From positions 124,001-188,000 of the forward strand of contig NZ_QNQT01000004.1 of assembly GCF_003362805.1 (NCBI RefSeq): DNA of 64,000 nucleotides, read 5' to 3'. Below are positions 43,885 to 52,273 of this stretch, piece by piece. Positions within the stretch are counted from its first letter, which is position 1, and every line of letters begins with the position of its first letter. The DNA is from Neobacillus piezotolerans (lineage in GTDB: Bacteria; Bacillota; Bacilli; Bacillales; Cytobacillaceae). Both the position numbers and the translations under genes were made by a program. Below the pieces are notes generated by a model. It worked only from the letters and a program-made list of their open reading frames with translations, made no database searches and was not told where the DNA came from.

Positions 43885-44805
43885 ATGAGGTATAGAAGCT
43901 TTTCGGATGTTGTAGAAGATGTCCGGAACAAAAAGCCGATCAGGATGAGCATTGCAGCGGCTCATGACCTGGCTGTGCTTGAGGCGGTTAAAGAGGCAGC
44001 CGGTCTTGGGATAATAGAACCTATCCTCATTGGGGACGAAAAGCAAATTAAACAAATGTCCGGCCTGATGGACTTCAGGGTGGAAGATTTTAAGGTTATT
44101 CACACCGATACTGATGAGCAAGCCTCCCATACTGCCGCAAAACTGGCAAGCGAAGGAAAGGTTCAGGCGATTATGAAAGGGCTGGTGAACACAACCCCTT
44201 TCCTGAAAGGGATCCTGAACAAGGAGCTTTCATTGCGGACAGGGCGGATTTTCAGCCACCTATCCGCTTTCGAGATTCCGGGAACCGGCCAGCTTCTTTT
44301 TATGACCGATGGTGGAATCAATATTGCCCCTGATTATTGTCAAAAAAAGCAGATTGTCCTTAACGCGCTAGAGTTTCTCGATAAAGTCGGGATTGCTTGC
44401 CCTCGGACAGCCATTCTCGCCGCCAACGAGCTTGTGATGGAAACGATGCCGGTGACGTGCGAAGCGGGCAGGCTTGTAGCGGAATTGAAGGCTGAGTACA
44501 GCAAGCCGCTTTTAATCGAGGGGCCGCTCCCGCTTGACCTTGCGATAAGCAAGGAATCGCTCCTTCATAAGGGGATTGAAAGCTCGCTGGAGGGCAGAGC
44601 TGATTTGCTGATTGTTCCAACGATTGAAGCCGGGAATATTTTTGGAAAAGCAATTACGTACTATGCGCATGGGACAATGGCCGGCATTGTGCTAGGGGCA
44701 AGGGTGCCGCTGGTCCTCAATTCCCGGTCTGATTCAGCGAAGGCAAAGCTAGCGTCCATCGCTCTTGCCGTGGCCGCCGCGTCGAACGCCGCGATTCCGG
44801 TTTAA
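43885..44805 (+). CDS. ptb: Phosphate butyryltransferase
   Basis: A 306-aa PTA/PTB-family enzyme transferring phosphate to butyryl- or branched acyl-CoA to give acyl phosphate. Seen are EAVKEAAGLGIIEPILIGDE, MKGLVNTTPFLKGILNKE, HLSAFEIPG, FMTDGGINIAPDY and GPLPLDLAISKESL. ATG at 43885 follows GGGGTGA. butyrate kinase is next, 16 bp on. In B. subtilis both lie in the bkd operon for branched-chain ketoacid breakdown; here they stand without bkd genes. Confidence 0.93.
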   Translation: MRYRSFSDVVEDVRNKKPIRMSIAAAHDLAVLEAVKEAAGLGIIEPILIGDEKQIKQMSGLMDFRVEDFKVIHTDTDEQASHTAAKLASEGKVQAIMKGLVNTTPFLKGILNKELSLRTGRIFSHLSAFEIPGTGQLLFMTDGGINIAPDYCQKKQIVLNALEFLDKVGIACPRTAILAANELVMETMPVTCEAGRLVAELKAEYSKPLLIEGPLPLDLAISKESLLHKGIESSLEGRADLLIVPTIEAGNIFGKAITYYAHGTMAGIVLGARVPLVLNSRSDSAKAKLASIALAVAAASNAAIPV

Positions 44806-44821
44806 ATTGGAGGTAAACAAG

Positions 44822-45901
44822 TTGGCTCACTATATTCTCGCAATCAATCCAGGTTCAACTTCCACGAAGCTTGGAATCTATGAGGACCGGAAACTATTGT
44901 TCACGGAAACAGTGCGGCACGCGGATGAGGACCTTGCCGGCTTTTCAAAAATTGCTGACCAGCTTCCGCTCAGGCTTCAGGTGGTTGCGGAGTTCTTCGA
45001 GAAACATGGTTTTGATGCGCGCCGCCTTGCAGCCGTTGCCGGGAGGGGTGGCCTGTTAAAGCCCATGAATGGCGGGACATACATGGTTTCTGAAGATATG
45101 CTATCTGACGCCACATCGGGCATATTTGGAGAACACGCATCTAACCTAGGACCGGTCCTTGCTTTTGAAATAGCCTCTAAGTTTGAGATTCCTGCCTATA
45201 TCGTCGATCCGGTTACCGTGGATGAGTTCATTCCTGAATCGAGGCTGTCCGGGTTTTCCGGAATCGACCGGATTAGCCAGCTCCATGCGCTGAACATCAA
45301 GGCTGTTTCTCGTAAAGTAGCCCGCGGGCTTGGCCGGCCACTTGAAGAATTGAACTTTGTTGTTGCCCATTTGGGTGCCGGCATATCGGTCGCGGCCGGT
45401 CTGGGGGGCAGAATCATTGATGTGAATAACGCCGACAATGAGGGGCCATTTTCGCCTGAACGATCGGGGACGCTTCCCTTAAAGCAGTTGATCCGACTGT
45501 GCTATTCGGGAAAATACACAGAGAAAGAAGTGGTAGGACTCGTGACAAGAAAGGGAGGGCTATGCTCCTATCTGGGAACGAAAAGCGCGCATGAGGCAGA
45601 AAAACGGGCTATCTCAGGTGACTTCCACGCGGAGCTCGTCCTAAATGCGATGGTCCACCAAATCGCAAAGGAAATTGGCGCGATGGCCGCCGTTCTTGAT
45701 GGGCGAGTGGACGGAATTATTTTAACGGGCGGGCTTGCTCATTCAGAGTATATTGTTGGTAAGTTGCGCAAAAAAATTGGATTTTTGGGTGAAGTGTTTG
45801 TGCTTCCGGGTGAAGAAGAATTGGAAGCTCTGGCGGAAGGGGCGCTAAGGGTGCTGAATGGGGAAGAAGCGAAACGTGAATATAGCTGCCTTTTAGATTA
45901 A
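44822..45901 (+). CDS. buk: Butyrate kinase
   Basis: A 359-aa acetokinase-family enzyme that converts acyl phosphate and ADP to acid and ATP. Blocks are ILAINPGSTSTKLGIYED (phosphate loop), AGRGGLLKPMNGGTYMV, HLGAGISVAAGLGGRIIDVNN, and GIILTGGLAHS. TTG at 44822 has TTGGAGG upstream. Works with Ptb to recover ATP from butyryl-, isobutyryl- or isovaleryl-CoA. Confidence 0.94.
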   Translation: MAHYILAINPGSTSTKLGIYEDRKLLFTETVRHADEDLAGFSKIADQLPLRLQVVAEFFEKHGFDARRLAAVAGRGGLLKPMNGGTYMVSEDMLSDATSGIFGEHASNLGPVLAFEIASKFEIPAYIVDPVTVDEFIPESRLSGFSGIDRISQLHALNIKAVSRKVARGLGRPLEELNFVVAHLGAGISVAAGLGGRIIDVNNADNEGPFSPERSGTLPLKQLIRLCYSGKYTEKEVVGLVTRKGGLCSYLGTKSAHEAEKRAISGDFHAELVLNAMVHQIAKEIGAMAAVLDGRVDGIILTGGLAHSEYIVGKLRKKIGFLGEVFVLPGEEELEALAEGALRVLNGEEAKREYSCLLD

Positions 45902-45902
45902 A

Positions 45903-45932
45903 GGAAAACGACTTTGTGCAAAAGCCGTTTTC
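45903..45932 (+). terminator. Probable terminator between buk and the LysE gene
   Basis: GGAAAACG / CGTTTTCC with further pairing CTTT/AAAG across a one-base mismatch. T tract is weak, so it may act from either side. Confidence 0.6.
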
Positions 45933-45946
45933 CATTTGAGCGAAAG

Positions 45947-46558
45947 CTATTGATGCCTATCAAGCGCCAACTTTAATCCAAACCCAATCAGGACGATGCC
46001 AGTGGCCCTGTCCATCATGCGCTGCACTTTTGGAGACATCAGCCAATCACGCAAGTAGTTAATAAAATGGACATACAGGAAAAACCAGCTGATGGATAGG
46101 AGTGAATAAATAACCCCCATCAGCACGAGCTGCCGGGTTGCTTCGCCGCCGGGCTGTACAAATTGCGGCAAAAAGGTCAGGAAGAACATCGCGACCTTTG
46201 GATTAAGGACATTCGAGAAAAGCCCCTGTTTGTAGGCAGAGCCTGGTTTTTCGGAGGCATTTTTGTCGTCATGCGATTTTCGGCGGGTGATAAACGAGGA
46301 GACGCCGAGATAGATTAAATAGAGCGCGCCGGCATATTTGACAATTTCAAACGCAACTGCCGACTGCATAAGGATGGCGGAGAGCCCGAATGCGGCGGCC
46401 ACTGTATGGACCAGTGATCCGGTGGTAATCCCCATGGCAATCCTGTATCCATCTTTTTGCCCCCCGGAAATGGTCCTTTTCGTTATCAACGCGGTGTCGA
46501 TTCCAGGGCTCATGACCACAAAGAGTGAAAGAAGCAGGAACGTAAAAAAGTCATTCAT
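45947..46558 (-). CDS. LysE/RhtB-family exporter
   Basis: A 203-aa membrane protein with about six helices. MSPGIDTALITKRTISGGQKDGYRIAMGITTG is the RhtB/LysE N-terminal block, and FSNVLNPKVAMFFLTFLPQF the conserved central motif. ATG follows GGGAGGCG. Exports amino acids such as homoserine, threonine or others; substrate unknown. Convergent to buk. Confidence 0.9.
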   Translation of the reverse strand: MNDFFTFLLLSLFVVMSPGIDTALITKRTISGGQKDGYRIAMGITTGSLVHTVAAAFGLSAILMQSAVAFEIVKYAGALYLIYLGVSSFITRRKSHDDKNASEKPGSAYKQGLFSNVLNPKVAMFFLTFLPQFVQPGGEATRQLVLMGVIYSLLSISWFFLYVHFINYLRDWLMSPKVQRMMDRATGIVLIGFGLKLALDRHQ

Positions 46559-46666
46559 TGTCTCGACGCCTCCCTGTTTGTCTGGAATTTTCCTTAGTTT
46601 ATCACTGCTATCAGAAGGAGTAAAAGAAAAACAGCGCGGGCCTGGGCTCGCGCTGTTTATGTATAA

Positions 46667-47296
46667 TTAGGCAAAATAGTTTTGAGTTTTAGTTTCCCTG
46701 TCGCGAGAAGCGAATTGAGTGGCCTGGACTTTAGTTTCCCTGTCGCGGGAAGCGAATTGAGTGGCCTGAGTTTTAGTTTCCCTGTCGCGTGAAGCGAATT
46801 GAGTGGCCTGGACTTTAGTTTCCCTGTCGCGGGAAGCAAATTGAGTGGCCTGAGTTTTAGTTTCCCTGTCACGTGAAGCAAACTGAGTGGCCTGGACCTT
46901 AGTTTCCCTGTCGCGGGAAGCGAATTGAGTGGCCTGGATTTTAGTTTCCCTGTCGCGGGAAGCAAATTGAGTGGCCTGAGTTTTAGTTTCCCTGTCACGT
47001 GAAGCAAACTGAGTGGCCTGGGTCTTTGTTTCCCTGTCGCGGGAAGCGAATTGAGTGGCCTGGGTCTTAGTTTCCCTGTCGCGAGAAGCGAATTGAGTGG
47101 CCTGGACTTTTGTCTCACGGTCCCTTGAAGCAACCTGCGTAGATAGGTCAAGCTTGGTTTCGCGGTCTCTTGAAGCAATTTGTTTGGATTCTACCTTTGT
47201 TTCCCGGTCTCTGGAAGCAACTTGATCGGCTCCAAAGTCCCCTACGCTTAAGCAAAGAATGATTCCGCTGATAAGCGCCCATTTCAATTTTACCAA
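46667..47296 (-). CDS. Secreted tandem-repeat protein with 13 SRDRETK units
   Basis: 209 aa. TTG at 47296 follows AGAAGGGGG; MVKLKWALISGIILCLSV is a secretion signal. The rest is 13 copies of SRDRETK; the last ten intervals are 14 residues (SRDRETK-[TVI]QATQFA), while the first units are diverged (VESKQIA, LDLSTQVA). The protein ends TQNYFA. Strong charge alternation, no Cys, no known domain. It has a sigma-A promoter. I do not recognise it. Options are a repeat-type signalling-peptide precursor (each unit preceded by A and holding an Arg/Thr-rich core loosely like Phr peptides), an extracellular matrix protein, or a cell-surface spacer. No Rap-type receptor gene is adjacent. Confidence 0.8.
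   Translation of the reverse strand: MVKLKWALISGIILCLSVGDFGADQVASRDRETKVESKQIASRDRETKLDLSTQVASRDRETKVQATQFASRDRETKTQATQFASRDRETKTQATQFASRDRETKTQATQFASRDRETKIQATQFASRDRETKVQATQFASRDRETKTQATQFASRDRETKVQATQFASRDRETKTQATQFASRDRETKVQATQFASRDRETKTQNYFA
46688..47215. repeat. 42-bp tandem repeat inside the SRDRETK gene
   Basis: The 42-bp period is visible in DNA, e.g. AGTTTCCC at 46691 and 46733 (plus strand). Units are almost identical even at silent positions, with two alternating variants coding V or T after the Lys. This shows recent expansion or gene conversion, while the first three units have drifted. Confidence 0.88.
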
Positions 47297-47337
47297 CTGG
47301 CAAACCCCCTTCTGGTATAATATTCCTACCTATTCCT

Positions 47338-47366
47338 ATAATAAAATACAAAATATTCAAAAACAA
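47338..47366 (-). promoter_or_regulatory. Sigma-A promoter of the SRDRETK gene
   Basis: Minus strand TTGTTT (47366-47361), 17-bp spacer, TATTAT (47343-47338), about 40 bp before the TTG start. Confidence 0.55.
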
Positions 47367-47424
47367 GCCATTATTTTGTATTTTTATTGTAAAAAAGACA
47401 TATTTAAGGCAACTTAAACAAAGA

Positions 47425-47459
47425 AAAGCCCTGCAGGATCCAATAGGATGCAGGGCTTT
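47425..47459 (-). terminator. Terminator after the DUF4023 gene
   Basis: Minus strand AAAGCCCTGCA / TGCAGGGCTTT stem then TTCTTTG. Confidence 0.88.
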
Positions 47460-47463
47460 GTGC

Positions 47464-47583
47464 TTAGTGCTGCTTGTTCGGAAGCTGGTCGCTGGGATTT
47501 CCTTTTCCCTGCCGCTTCTTGTTTTGTTCGTCTTTCTTCTGCTTTTCGTGCAGTTTTTCAACAAATTCATGGGTGTTTTCCAA
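47464..47583 (-). CDS. DUF4023-type small protein (39 aa)
   Basis: TTG at 47583 with CAGGAGGAACTGCC upstream opens a 39-aa frame. It begins MENTHEFVEKLHEKQKKDEQ and ends GNPSDQLPNKQH. This matches the short, very charged DUF4023 peptides of Bacillus species; function unknown. Own terminator follows. Confidence 0.8.
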   Translation of the reverse strand: MENTHEFVEKLHEKQKKDEQNKKRQGKGNPSDQLPNKQH

Positions 47584-47828
47584 GGCAGTTCCTCCTGAAA
47601 AAATTTAGTGCATAGGCCTATTTTTCCAAAAGGGTCTAGAAACATGCGTCAGAATTGAAATTAGGTAATTAAAAAGTTCATACTAATATTTTCCTAAGGC
47701 GGAATTTTAAAAGCCGGTGATTTTCCGGCCTGACGATTGGGCGGGTCTGTTATACTATGAAATAATCAGAATAAATATCAGTTTGTTTGCCGATAGTGTG
47801 TATTAAGAGGCTTAGAATGGGGGGAAAT

Positions 47829-49505
47829 ATGGATATTCATAACTTTGAAGAGTACTTTGACCCGGAAATTTTAAAGCGGGGTAAGGATTATTTTTACAAA
47901 AATAAAGTGGATCACATTATTCAAAGTGCCGATGGTGAGTTTAAAGCAATTATTACCGGATCTGATGTTTATTCCGTTAGAGCCCATTTGAGTTCCCGGC
48001 AGGAAATCGATGAATTAACATGTGATTGCCCGTATGATTGGACAGAACATTGCAAGCATAAGGCTGCGATTCTTTACAAGATTAGGGAGATGATGGACAA
48101 AAATGAAACCACCATACAAAAAGTAAATCCCGGACAAGCCTCTCAGCAGAGCGATTTGCCAAAAATCCTTTCAACCTTGGATAAGGATGAATTAATAAAG
48201 ATTGTTTGTGATTTGTCGGATCAATACCCTGAGATTGAAAAGGAAATTCAATTTAGGTATTCAGTTGACGACAATGAGGTTTCCCAATGCAAGACACTTG
48301 TTACGGAGAGTATTAACAAAGAAAAATATAAAGGGTTCATTTCGTGGAACAAGGTTGGCCCTGCAGTCAAAGGAGCGGAGCTGGCTTTGGAAAGGGCAGT
48401 ACAGCGGCTTGAGGGAGGCTTCTATAACCAGGCTATTGGTATTTCTCTCGTTGTCATGCCCCCAATCGTGAAGATGATCGACTTTTCGGATGACTCGGGT
48501 TATATATCGCCTATATTGAATGAGGCAACGGAAATTATAAAAGAATCAGCTCAAAAGGCATCAGAAGTAGAATCAGAACAAAGACAAGAAGTACTTTTTA
48601 AGAAAATAATCAAAGAGGCAAAAAATAAGCGGTATGACGGCTGGAGTGAATGGAGGCATGAATTATTAAAGGCAGCGGCGGCATTTTCCGGGAACAAAAA
48701 AATGCGAAGTCTTCTAGAGAAGCTTATTGAACAGCTTTTGGAAAATGAGGAACCTGATAACTGGTCTTCAGATTATGAAATAGAAGAACTAAAGGTACTC
48801 CAATTAATGCTGATTGAGAGGTTCGATACAGAAGAAAAGGCAGAAGCATTTTTGGAATCTAATATCCGCTATAAAACATTTAGGGAAAAAGCTATTCTTA
48901 GAGCATTGGAGAAGGGAGATTTTACAAAGGGACTCCAGCTATGTGAAGACGGCATTGTACTTAATTCCAGTTTGCCGGGACGGGTTGACTTGTGGAAAAG
49001 GTACAGATATAAAACATACGAGCAAATGGGCGACATCGAAAATCAAAAAGTGCTGGCCCGTGAATTATTAATGAATAACAACTCGGATTTTTATCCGATT
49101 TATAAGGGGTTGTTCCCGCCGGGGGAATGGGAACTGGAGAAGGAATCAATTCTTAATGAATTAGAGAATCAAAATTTCTCCAGTGTGTACAGACATATCA
49201 TTGAAAGTGAGTCGGAAACGAGCCGAATCCTGCTGTATTGCCAAAACCACAAGATTGAAATCATGAACTTATATGAGCATATTATAGAGGATTACCCGCG
49301 AGAAGTAAGTGTACTTTTCAGCAGTTATATCAAACAGCAATCCAAAGAGGCGGGAGACCGAAAGAAATATAAGGGAGTGTGCAAAGTTATCCGCACATAT
49401 AAAAAAGCTTGCGGTTCAGGAGATGCCAATTTACTAATTGATCATCTAAAGAGCCAATACCAGAGACGCCCTGCATTTATTGAGGAGCTCAACAAAATCA
49501 AATAG
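47829..49505 (+). CDS. SWIM zinc-finger protein
   Basis: 558 aa. Near residue 65-80 the SWIM motif CDCPYDWTEHCKH (CxC...CxH) can bind zinc and perhaps DNA or protein. The rest is helical with TPR-like stretches (residues ~100-550) and no catalytic domain such as SNF2. Similar SWIM proteins occur beside SNF2 helicases in other bacteria, but none is adjacent here. ATG at 47829 follows GGGGGGAAAT. Confidence 0.85.
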   Translation: MDIHNFEEYFDPEILKRGKDYFYKNKVDHIIQSADGEFKAIITGSDVYSVRAHLSSRQEIDELTCDCPYDWTEHCKHKAAILYKIREMMDKNETTIQKVNPGQASQQSDLPKILSTLDKDELIKIVCDLSDQYPEIEKEIQFRYSVDDNEVSQCKTLVTESINKEKYKGFISWNKVGPAVKGAELALERAVQRLEGGFYNQAIGISLVVMPPIVKMIDFSDDSGYISPILNEATEIIKESAQKASEVESEQRQEVLFKKIIKEAKNKRYDGWSEWRHELLKAAAAFSGNKKMRSLLEKLIEQLLENEEPDNWSSDYEIEELKVLQLMLIERFDTEEKAEAFLESNIRYKTFREKAILRALEKGDFTKGLQLCEDGIVLNSSLPGRVDLWKRYRYKTYEQMGDIENQKVLARELLMNNNSDFYPIYKGLFPPGEWELEKESILNELENQNFSSVYRHIIESESETSRILLYCQNHKIEIMNLYEHIIEDYPREVSVLFSSYIKQQSKEAGDRKKYKGVCKVIRTYKKACGSGDANLLIDHLKSQYQRRPAFIEELNKIK

Positions 49506-49521
49506 CACATTTCGAATGCGA

Positions 49522-49552
49522 AAAGCGCCTGGGGAACCGGGCGCTTTCTTGT
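49522..49552 (+). terminator. Terminator after the SWIM gene
   Basis: AAAGCGCC / GGCGCTTT stem with 10-nt loop, tail CTTGTATT. Confidence 0.75.
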
Positions 49553-49570
49553 ATTAACAAGGTTTCAGCG

Positions 49571-49596
49571 AATTCAATCAAACGTTTGATTGAATT
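49571..49596. promoter_or_regulatory. 26-bp perfect palindrome in a convergent gap
   Basis: AATTCAATCAAAC followed directly by its exact reverse complement. There is no loop and no T run, so it is not a terminator; it looks like an operator for a dimeric repressor (TetR- or LacI-like). But both flanking genes end here, so no promoter is expected. Confidence 0.6.
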
Positions 49597-49624
49597 TCGT
49601 TCAGTGTTGAGAAATAAAGGTTTT

Positions 49625-49669
49625 TAAAAAAAGAACCACAACCCGGCCAAGTCGGTTGGCGGGTTATGG
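49625..49669 (-). terminator. Terminator of the urease operon
   Basis: Minus strand CCATAACCCG / CGGGTTGTGG with imperfect inner pairs, then TTCTTTTTTT directly after ureD. Confidence 0.85.
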
Positions 49670-49670
49670 A

Positions 49671-50495
49671 CTAATATTTCCTAAGGAAGCTTGGCCGTTT
49701 GTTGAACCAGTCCTTACTAAGAATATGGTGGCAATCGGAAAATATACCTTCAATCACCTGTGTCGAATTGGCTAGGATCCGCATTGCGAATCCGGGGACA
49801 GGGAGCATCGATAAACCGATTGAATACGTTTTCTCCGTTGAATGGACATCTTGATACAGGCGATCGAGGAGCTCGCGGCTTGTTTGTTCGCCTACAACAA
49901 TCATGGAGCCCAAATGCGTGTATCCCTCCATAAAGCCAAGGCCAGCAATAATTTGTGATGAAGGTGACAGTTTTATATGGTCAAAAACAGCAAGCTGATC
50001 ATCAATATAAATCTCATTCATTAATTGCAGCATGCTGTAGCTGAACAGTTTCCCGTCAGGCGACCAGCCTGGCGTGATAATGTCTGTGTAAAAAAGGGTT
50101 GCTCCTTTTTCAAGGCGAAAAACGTTTTTTTGCCTGTATTTGGCGTTCCTGTATGCGATCAGCGGATCCGGAATGTATTCCAGATAGCTTCCCTTTTTCA
50201 TAATGACCTCGGTTTCCTGGTAGGCGTCCAGCTTAGGGGTTCTGTAAACCTTTGTCGCGGATTGGGTGGTCAATGTCAGCTTTGCGTTTTCCTCAAGCAA
50301 AAATTGCATCCGGTAACGGTCCCCGTCAAGATAGCCTCCGCCAGGATTCAGGATATAATAGCAAGCCTGGCCCGATTCATCATGGTAAATCGGGCGCATG
50401 ACTTTCAATGCCCCCTGAAAATACACATTCCTTGCAACTGTTTTTCCGCGGCGCTCTTCCGCATCGAGCCGTAAAATCCCGGTCCAGTTCCCCAT
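49671..50495 (-). CDS. ureD: Urease accessory protein UreD
   Basis: A 274-aa accessory protein that binds apo-urease and, with UreF and UreG, delivers nickel. Seen are YILNPGGGYLDGDRY, TTQSATKVYRTP and the LPDPLIAY-like IPDPLIAYRNAKY. ATG at 50495 shares a base with the ureG stop (TAATG); AAAGGA is eight bases upstream. Last gene of the operon. Confidence 0.94.
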   Translation of the reverse strand: MGNWTGILRLDAEERRGKTVARNVYFQGALKVMRPIYHDESGQACYYILNPGGGYLDGDRYRMQFLLEENAKLTLTTQSATKVYRTPKLDAYQETEVIMKKGSYLEYIPDPLIAYRNAKYRQKNVFRLEKGATLFYTDIITPGWSPDGKLFSYSMLQLMNEIYIDDQLAVFDHIKLSPSSQIIAGLGFMEGYTHLGSMIVVGEQTSRELLDRLYQDVHSTEKTYSIGLSMLPVPGFAMRILANSTQVIEGIFSDCHHILSKDWFNKRPSFLRKY

Positions 50496-51106
50496 TATGC
50501 CAGTCCTTTTAAAAGGGCATTCTCCCTGACCCAATCTATCACGCTATCCAGGCCATCGTTATCTTTCAGGTTGGTAAAAACAAACGGCTTTTCGCCGCGG
50601 AATACCTTTGTATCTGACTCCATCACTTCAAGCCGGGCGCCGACATGCGGGGCCAGGTCGGTTTTGTTTATGATGAACAAGTCGGATTTAATCATTCCCT
50701 GTCCGCCTTTGCGGGGAATTTTCTCACCCTGGGCCACGTCGATAATGTAAATGGAAAAGTCGACGAGTTCGGGGCTGAATGTGGCAGCAAGATTATCCCC
50801 GCCGCTTTCGACAAAAATAAGCTCCAAATCCGGATGCCTTTCGATTAATTCCTCGATGGCGGAAAAATTCATCGATGCATCTTCCCGAATCGCGGTGTGG
50901 GGACATCCGCCGGTTTCGACCCCGATGATCCGGTCATCAGGAAGGACACCGTTCTCCATCAAAAACTTGGCGTCTTCTTTTGTATAAATATCATTCGTCA
51001 CAACCGCCATGCTGACTTCTTCCTGCATAAAGCGTGTCAGCTTTTCGACAAGCATGGTTTTGCCTGCTCCGACAGGCCCTCCAACACCGATTTTAATTGG
51101 ATCCAT
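50495..51106 (-). CDS. ureG: Urease accessory GTPase UreG
   Basis: 203 aa. P-loop [32 protein letters not shown] and [11 protein letters not shown] are the SIMIBI GTPase marks. The nickel-binding CPH motif appears in [15 protein letters not shown]. It powers nickel transfer to UreC. Start follows AAAAGGAG. Confidence 0.96.
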   Translation of the reverse strand: MDPIKIGVGGPVGAGKTMLVEKLTRFMQEEVSMAVVTNDIYTKEDAKFLMENGVLPDDRIIGVETGGCPHTAIREDASMNFSAIEELIERHPDLELIFVESGGDNLAATFSPELVDFSIYIIDVAQGEKIPRKGGQGMIKSDLFIINKTDLAPHVGARLEVMESDTKVFRGEKPFVFTNLKDNDGLDSVIDWVRENALLKGLA

Positions 51107-51129
51107 TCAGAACACTCCTTTTACCTGTT

Positions 51130-51816
51130 TTACGACATGAATATCCGGACATTCACACGTTCATGTTTCATCTGGGATAGTTCCAGTCCTGGTGAAACGA
51201 TCCCGAAATCATCTTCTCCTAGTTCCTGTATCTTCTCTGTAGCGGAATCTACCATTCCTAGCAGGGAGTATATGATTTTTTGGCCGGCAGTCTGACCGAG
51301 CGGAATGGCCCGGACCGCATTTTGGACAAGGTTTGCCGCCGTGGAGTATAAATAGAGCCGAGTAGTGGTGGCTGATCCCGCGCCAAGGTGATGGCCGATT
51401 GCGGTAAAGACGATCGCGGGGTGCCCAAAGGATTCCTTTTTCCGGATCCTGGCTTCATATTCCTCCAGTACGGGAATGTCGTACAGCACTTTCGCGAGCT
51501 TTAGCATCCGCCCCCCGACCATCTGCGTTCCTTCCCGGGTTTCCCTTGGAAGGTTTTGGACGGTAAGAAATCGGTCTAGCCGCCATACCGTTTCATAAGT
51601 TTGCTCCGCGATGGCTTCATAGGCCAGCCTTGATGCAAGGCCGTCGGAATAAATGAGCTGTTCATTCAGATAGACTTGGAGCCAGTTGAGAAAGGAAGCC
51701 TCATCATGCACCTCGTTTTCCTGGATGTACGTTTCAAGGCCGAATGAATGGCTGAAAGCCCCTGAAGGAAAGCTTGAATCGCAAAATTGAAACAAGGGGA
51801 GGAGCCGGCTATCCAT
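51130..51816 (-). CDS. ureF: Urease accessory protein UreF
   Basis: 228 aa, all-helical. [24 protein letters not shown] is the family signature, and [10 protein letters not shown] near the end is also typical. It acts with UreD and UreG in nickel insertion. ATG at 51816 overlaps the ureE end by eight bases with a weak ribosome binding site, so it is probably translated by coupling. Confidence 0.94.
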   Translation of the reverse strand: MDSRLLPLFQFCDSSFPSGAFSHSFGLETYIQENEVHDEASFLNWLQVYLNEQLIYSDGLASRLAYEAIAEQTYETVWRLDRFLTVQNLPRETREGTQMVGGRMLKLAKVLYDIPVLEEYEARIRKKESFGHPAIVFTAIGHHLGAGSATTTRLYLYSTAANLVQNAVRAIPLGQTAGQKIIYSLLGMVDSATEKIQELGEDDFGIVSPGLELSQMKHERVNVRIFMS

Positions 51817-52264
51817 GGCTGTGCCCAATATGGCGGAAGGCCTGCTTTACTTTCCGTTCCTCTCTTGAAAAAGGAATTTGCAAATCCTGAAGCAACTCCT
51901 CCACCAAATAATCGTACTGGACAAGCATTTCGTCGCCCTCGAACTGGGCGGGCAAGTGGCGGTTCCCAAGCTGGTGGGCGATCGTGCCCATTTCCATCAC
52001 GGTCCGAGGACGGATAGCCAGGACATCATCGGAAAGCACGTCAACCATTATTAAATTTTTCTCGTCCATATAGAGCACGTCCCCAGCAATTAAATCCCGG
52101 GGGCTTTTCAGGCGGATGCCTATTTCCTTCCCATGGTCAGTTTTCACCCGTTGGATGCGTTTCACCAAATGTGCGCTTTCGAGGTAGACCCGTTCAATAT
52201 GGCGTTTTTCCAAGTCCGCTTTTTCAAGGTCATCTATATTTGCAACGATATTTTCAATAATCAT
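51809..52264 (-). CDS. ureE: Urease accessory nickel chaperone UreE
   Basis: 151 aa. Peptide-binding domain then the metal domain with [33 protein letters not shown], including the metal-site His. The C-terminal tail is short (HIGHSHG), not the long His-rich tail of enteric UreE. It passes nickel to UreG. Confidence 0.94.
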   Translation of the reverse strand: MIIENIVANIDDLEKADLEKRHIERVYLESAHLVKRIQRVKTDHGKEIGIRLKSPRDLIAGDVLYMDEKNLIMVDVLSDDVLAIRPRTVMEMGTIAHQLGNRHLPAQFEGDEMLVQYDYLVEELLQDLQIPFSREERKVKQAFRHIGHSHG

Positions 52265-52273
52265 TTCCTCACC

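Noticed and set aside
46657-47178. Alternative-frame repeat protein (RPLNSLPATGK-type) on the minus strand
   Set aside because: It is the other reading frame of the 42-bp repeat. It has no ribosome binding site or signal peptide, while the SRDRETK frame has both.
46667-49505. Rap-Phr quorum-sensing pair formed by the repeat peptide and the SWIM protein
   Set aside because: The SWIM protein has a zinc motif and lacks the Rap N-terminal domain; the genes diverge with another gene between them.
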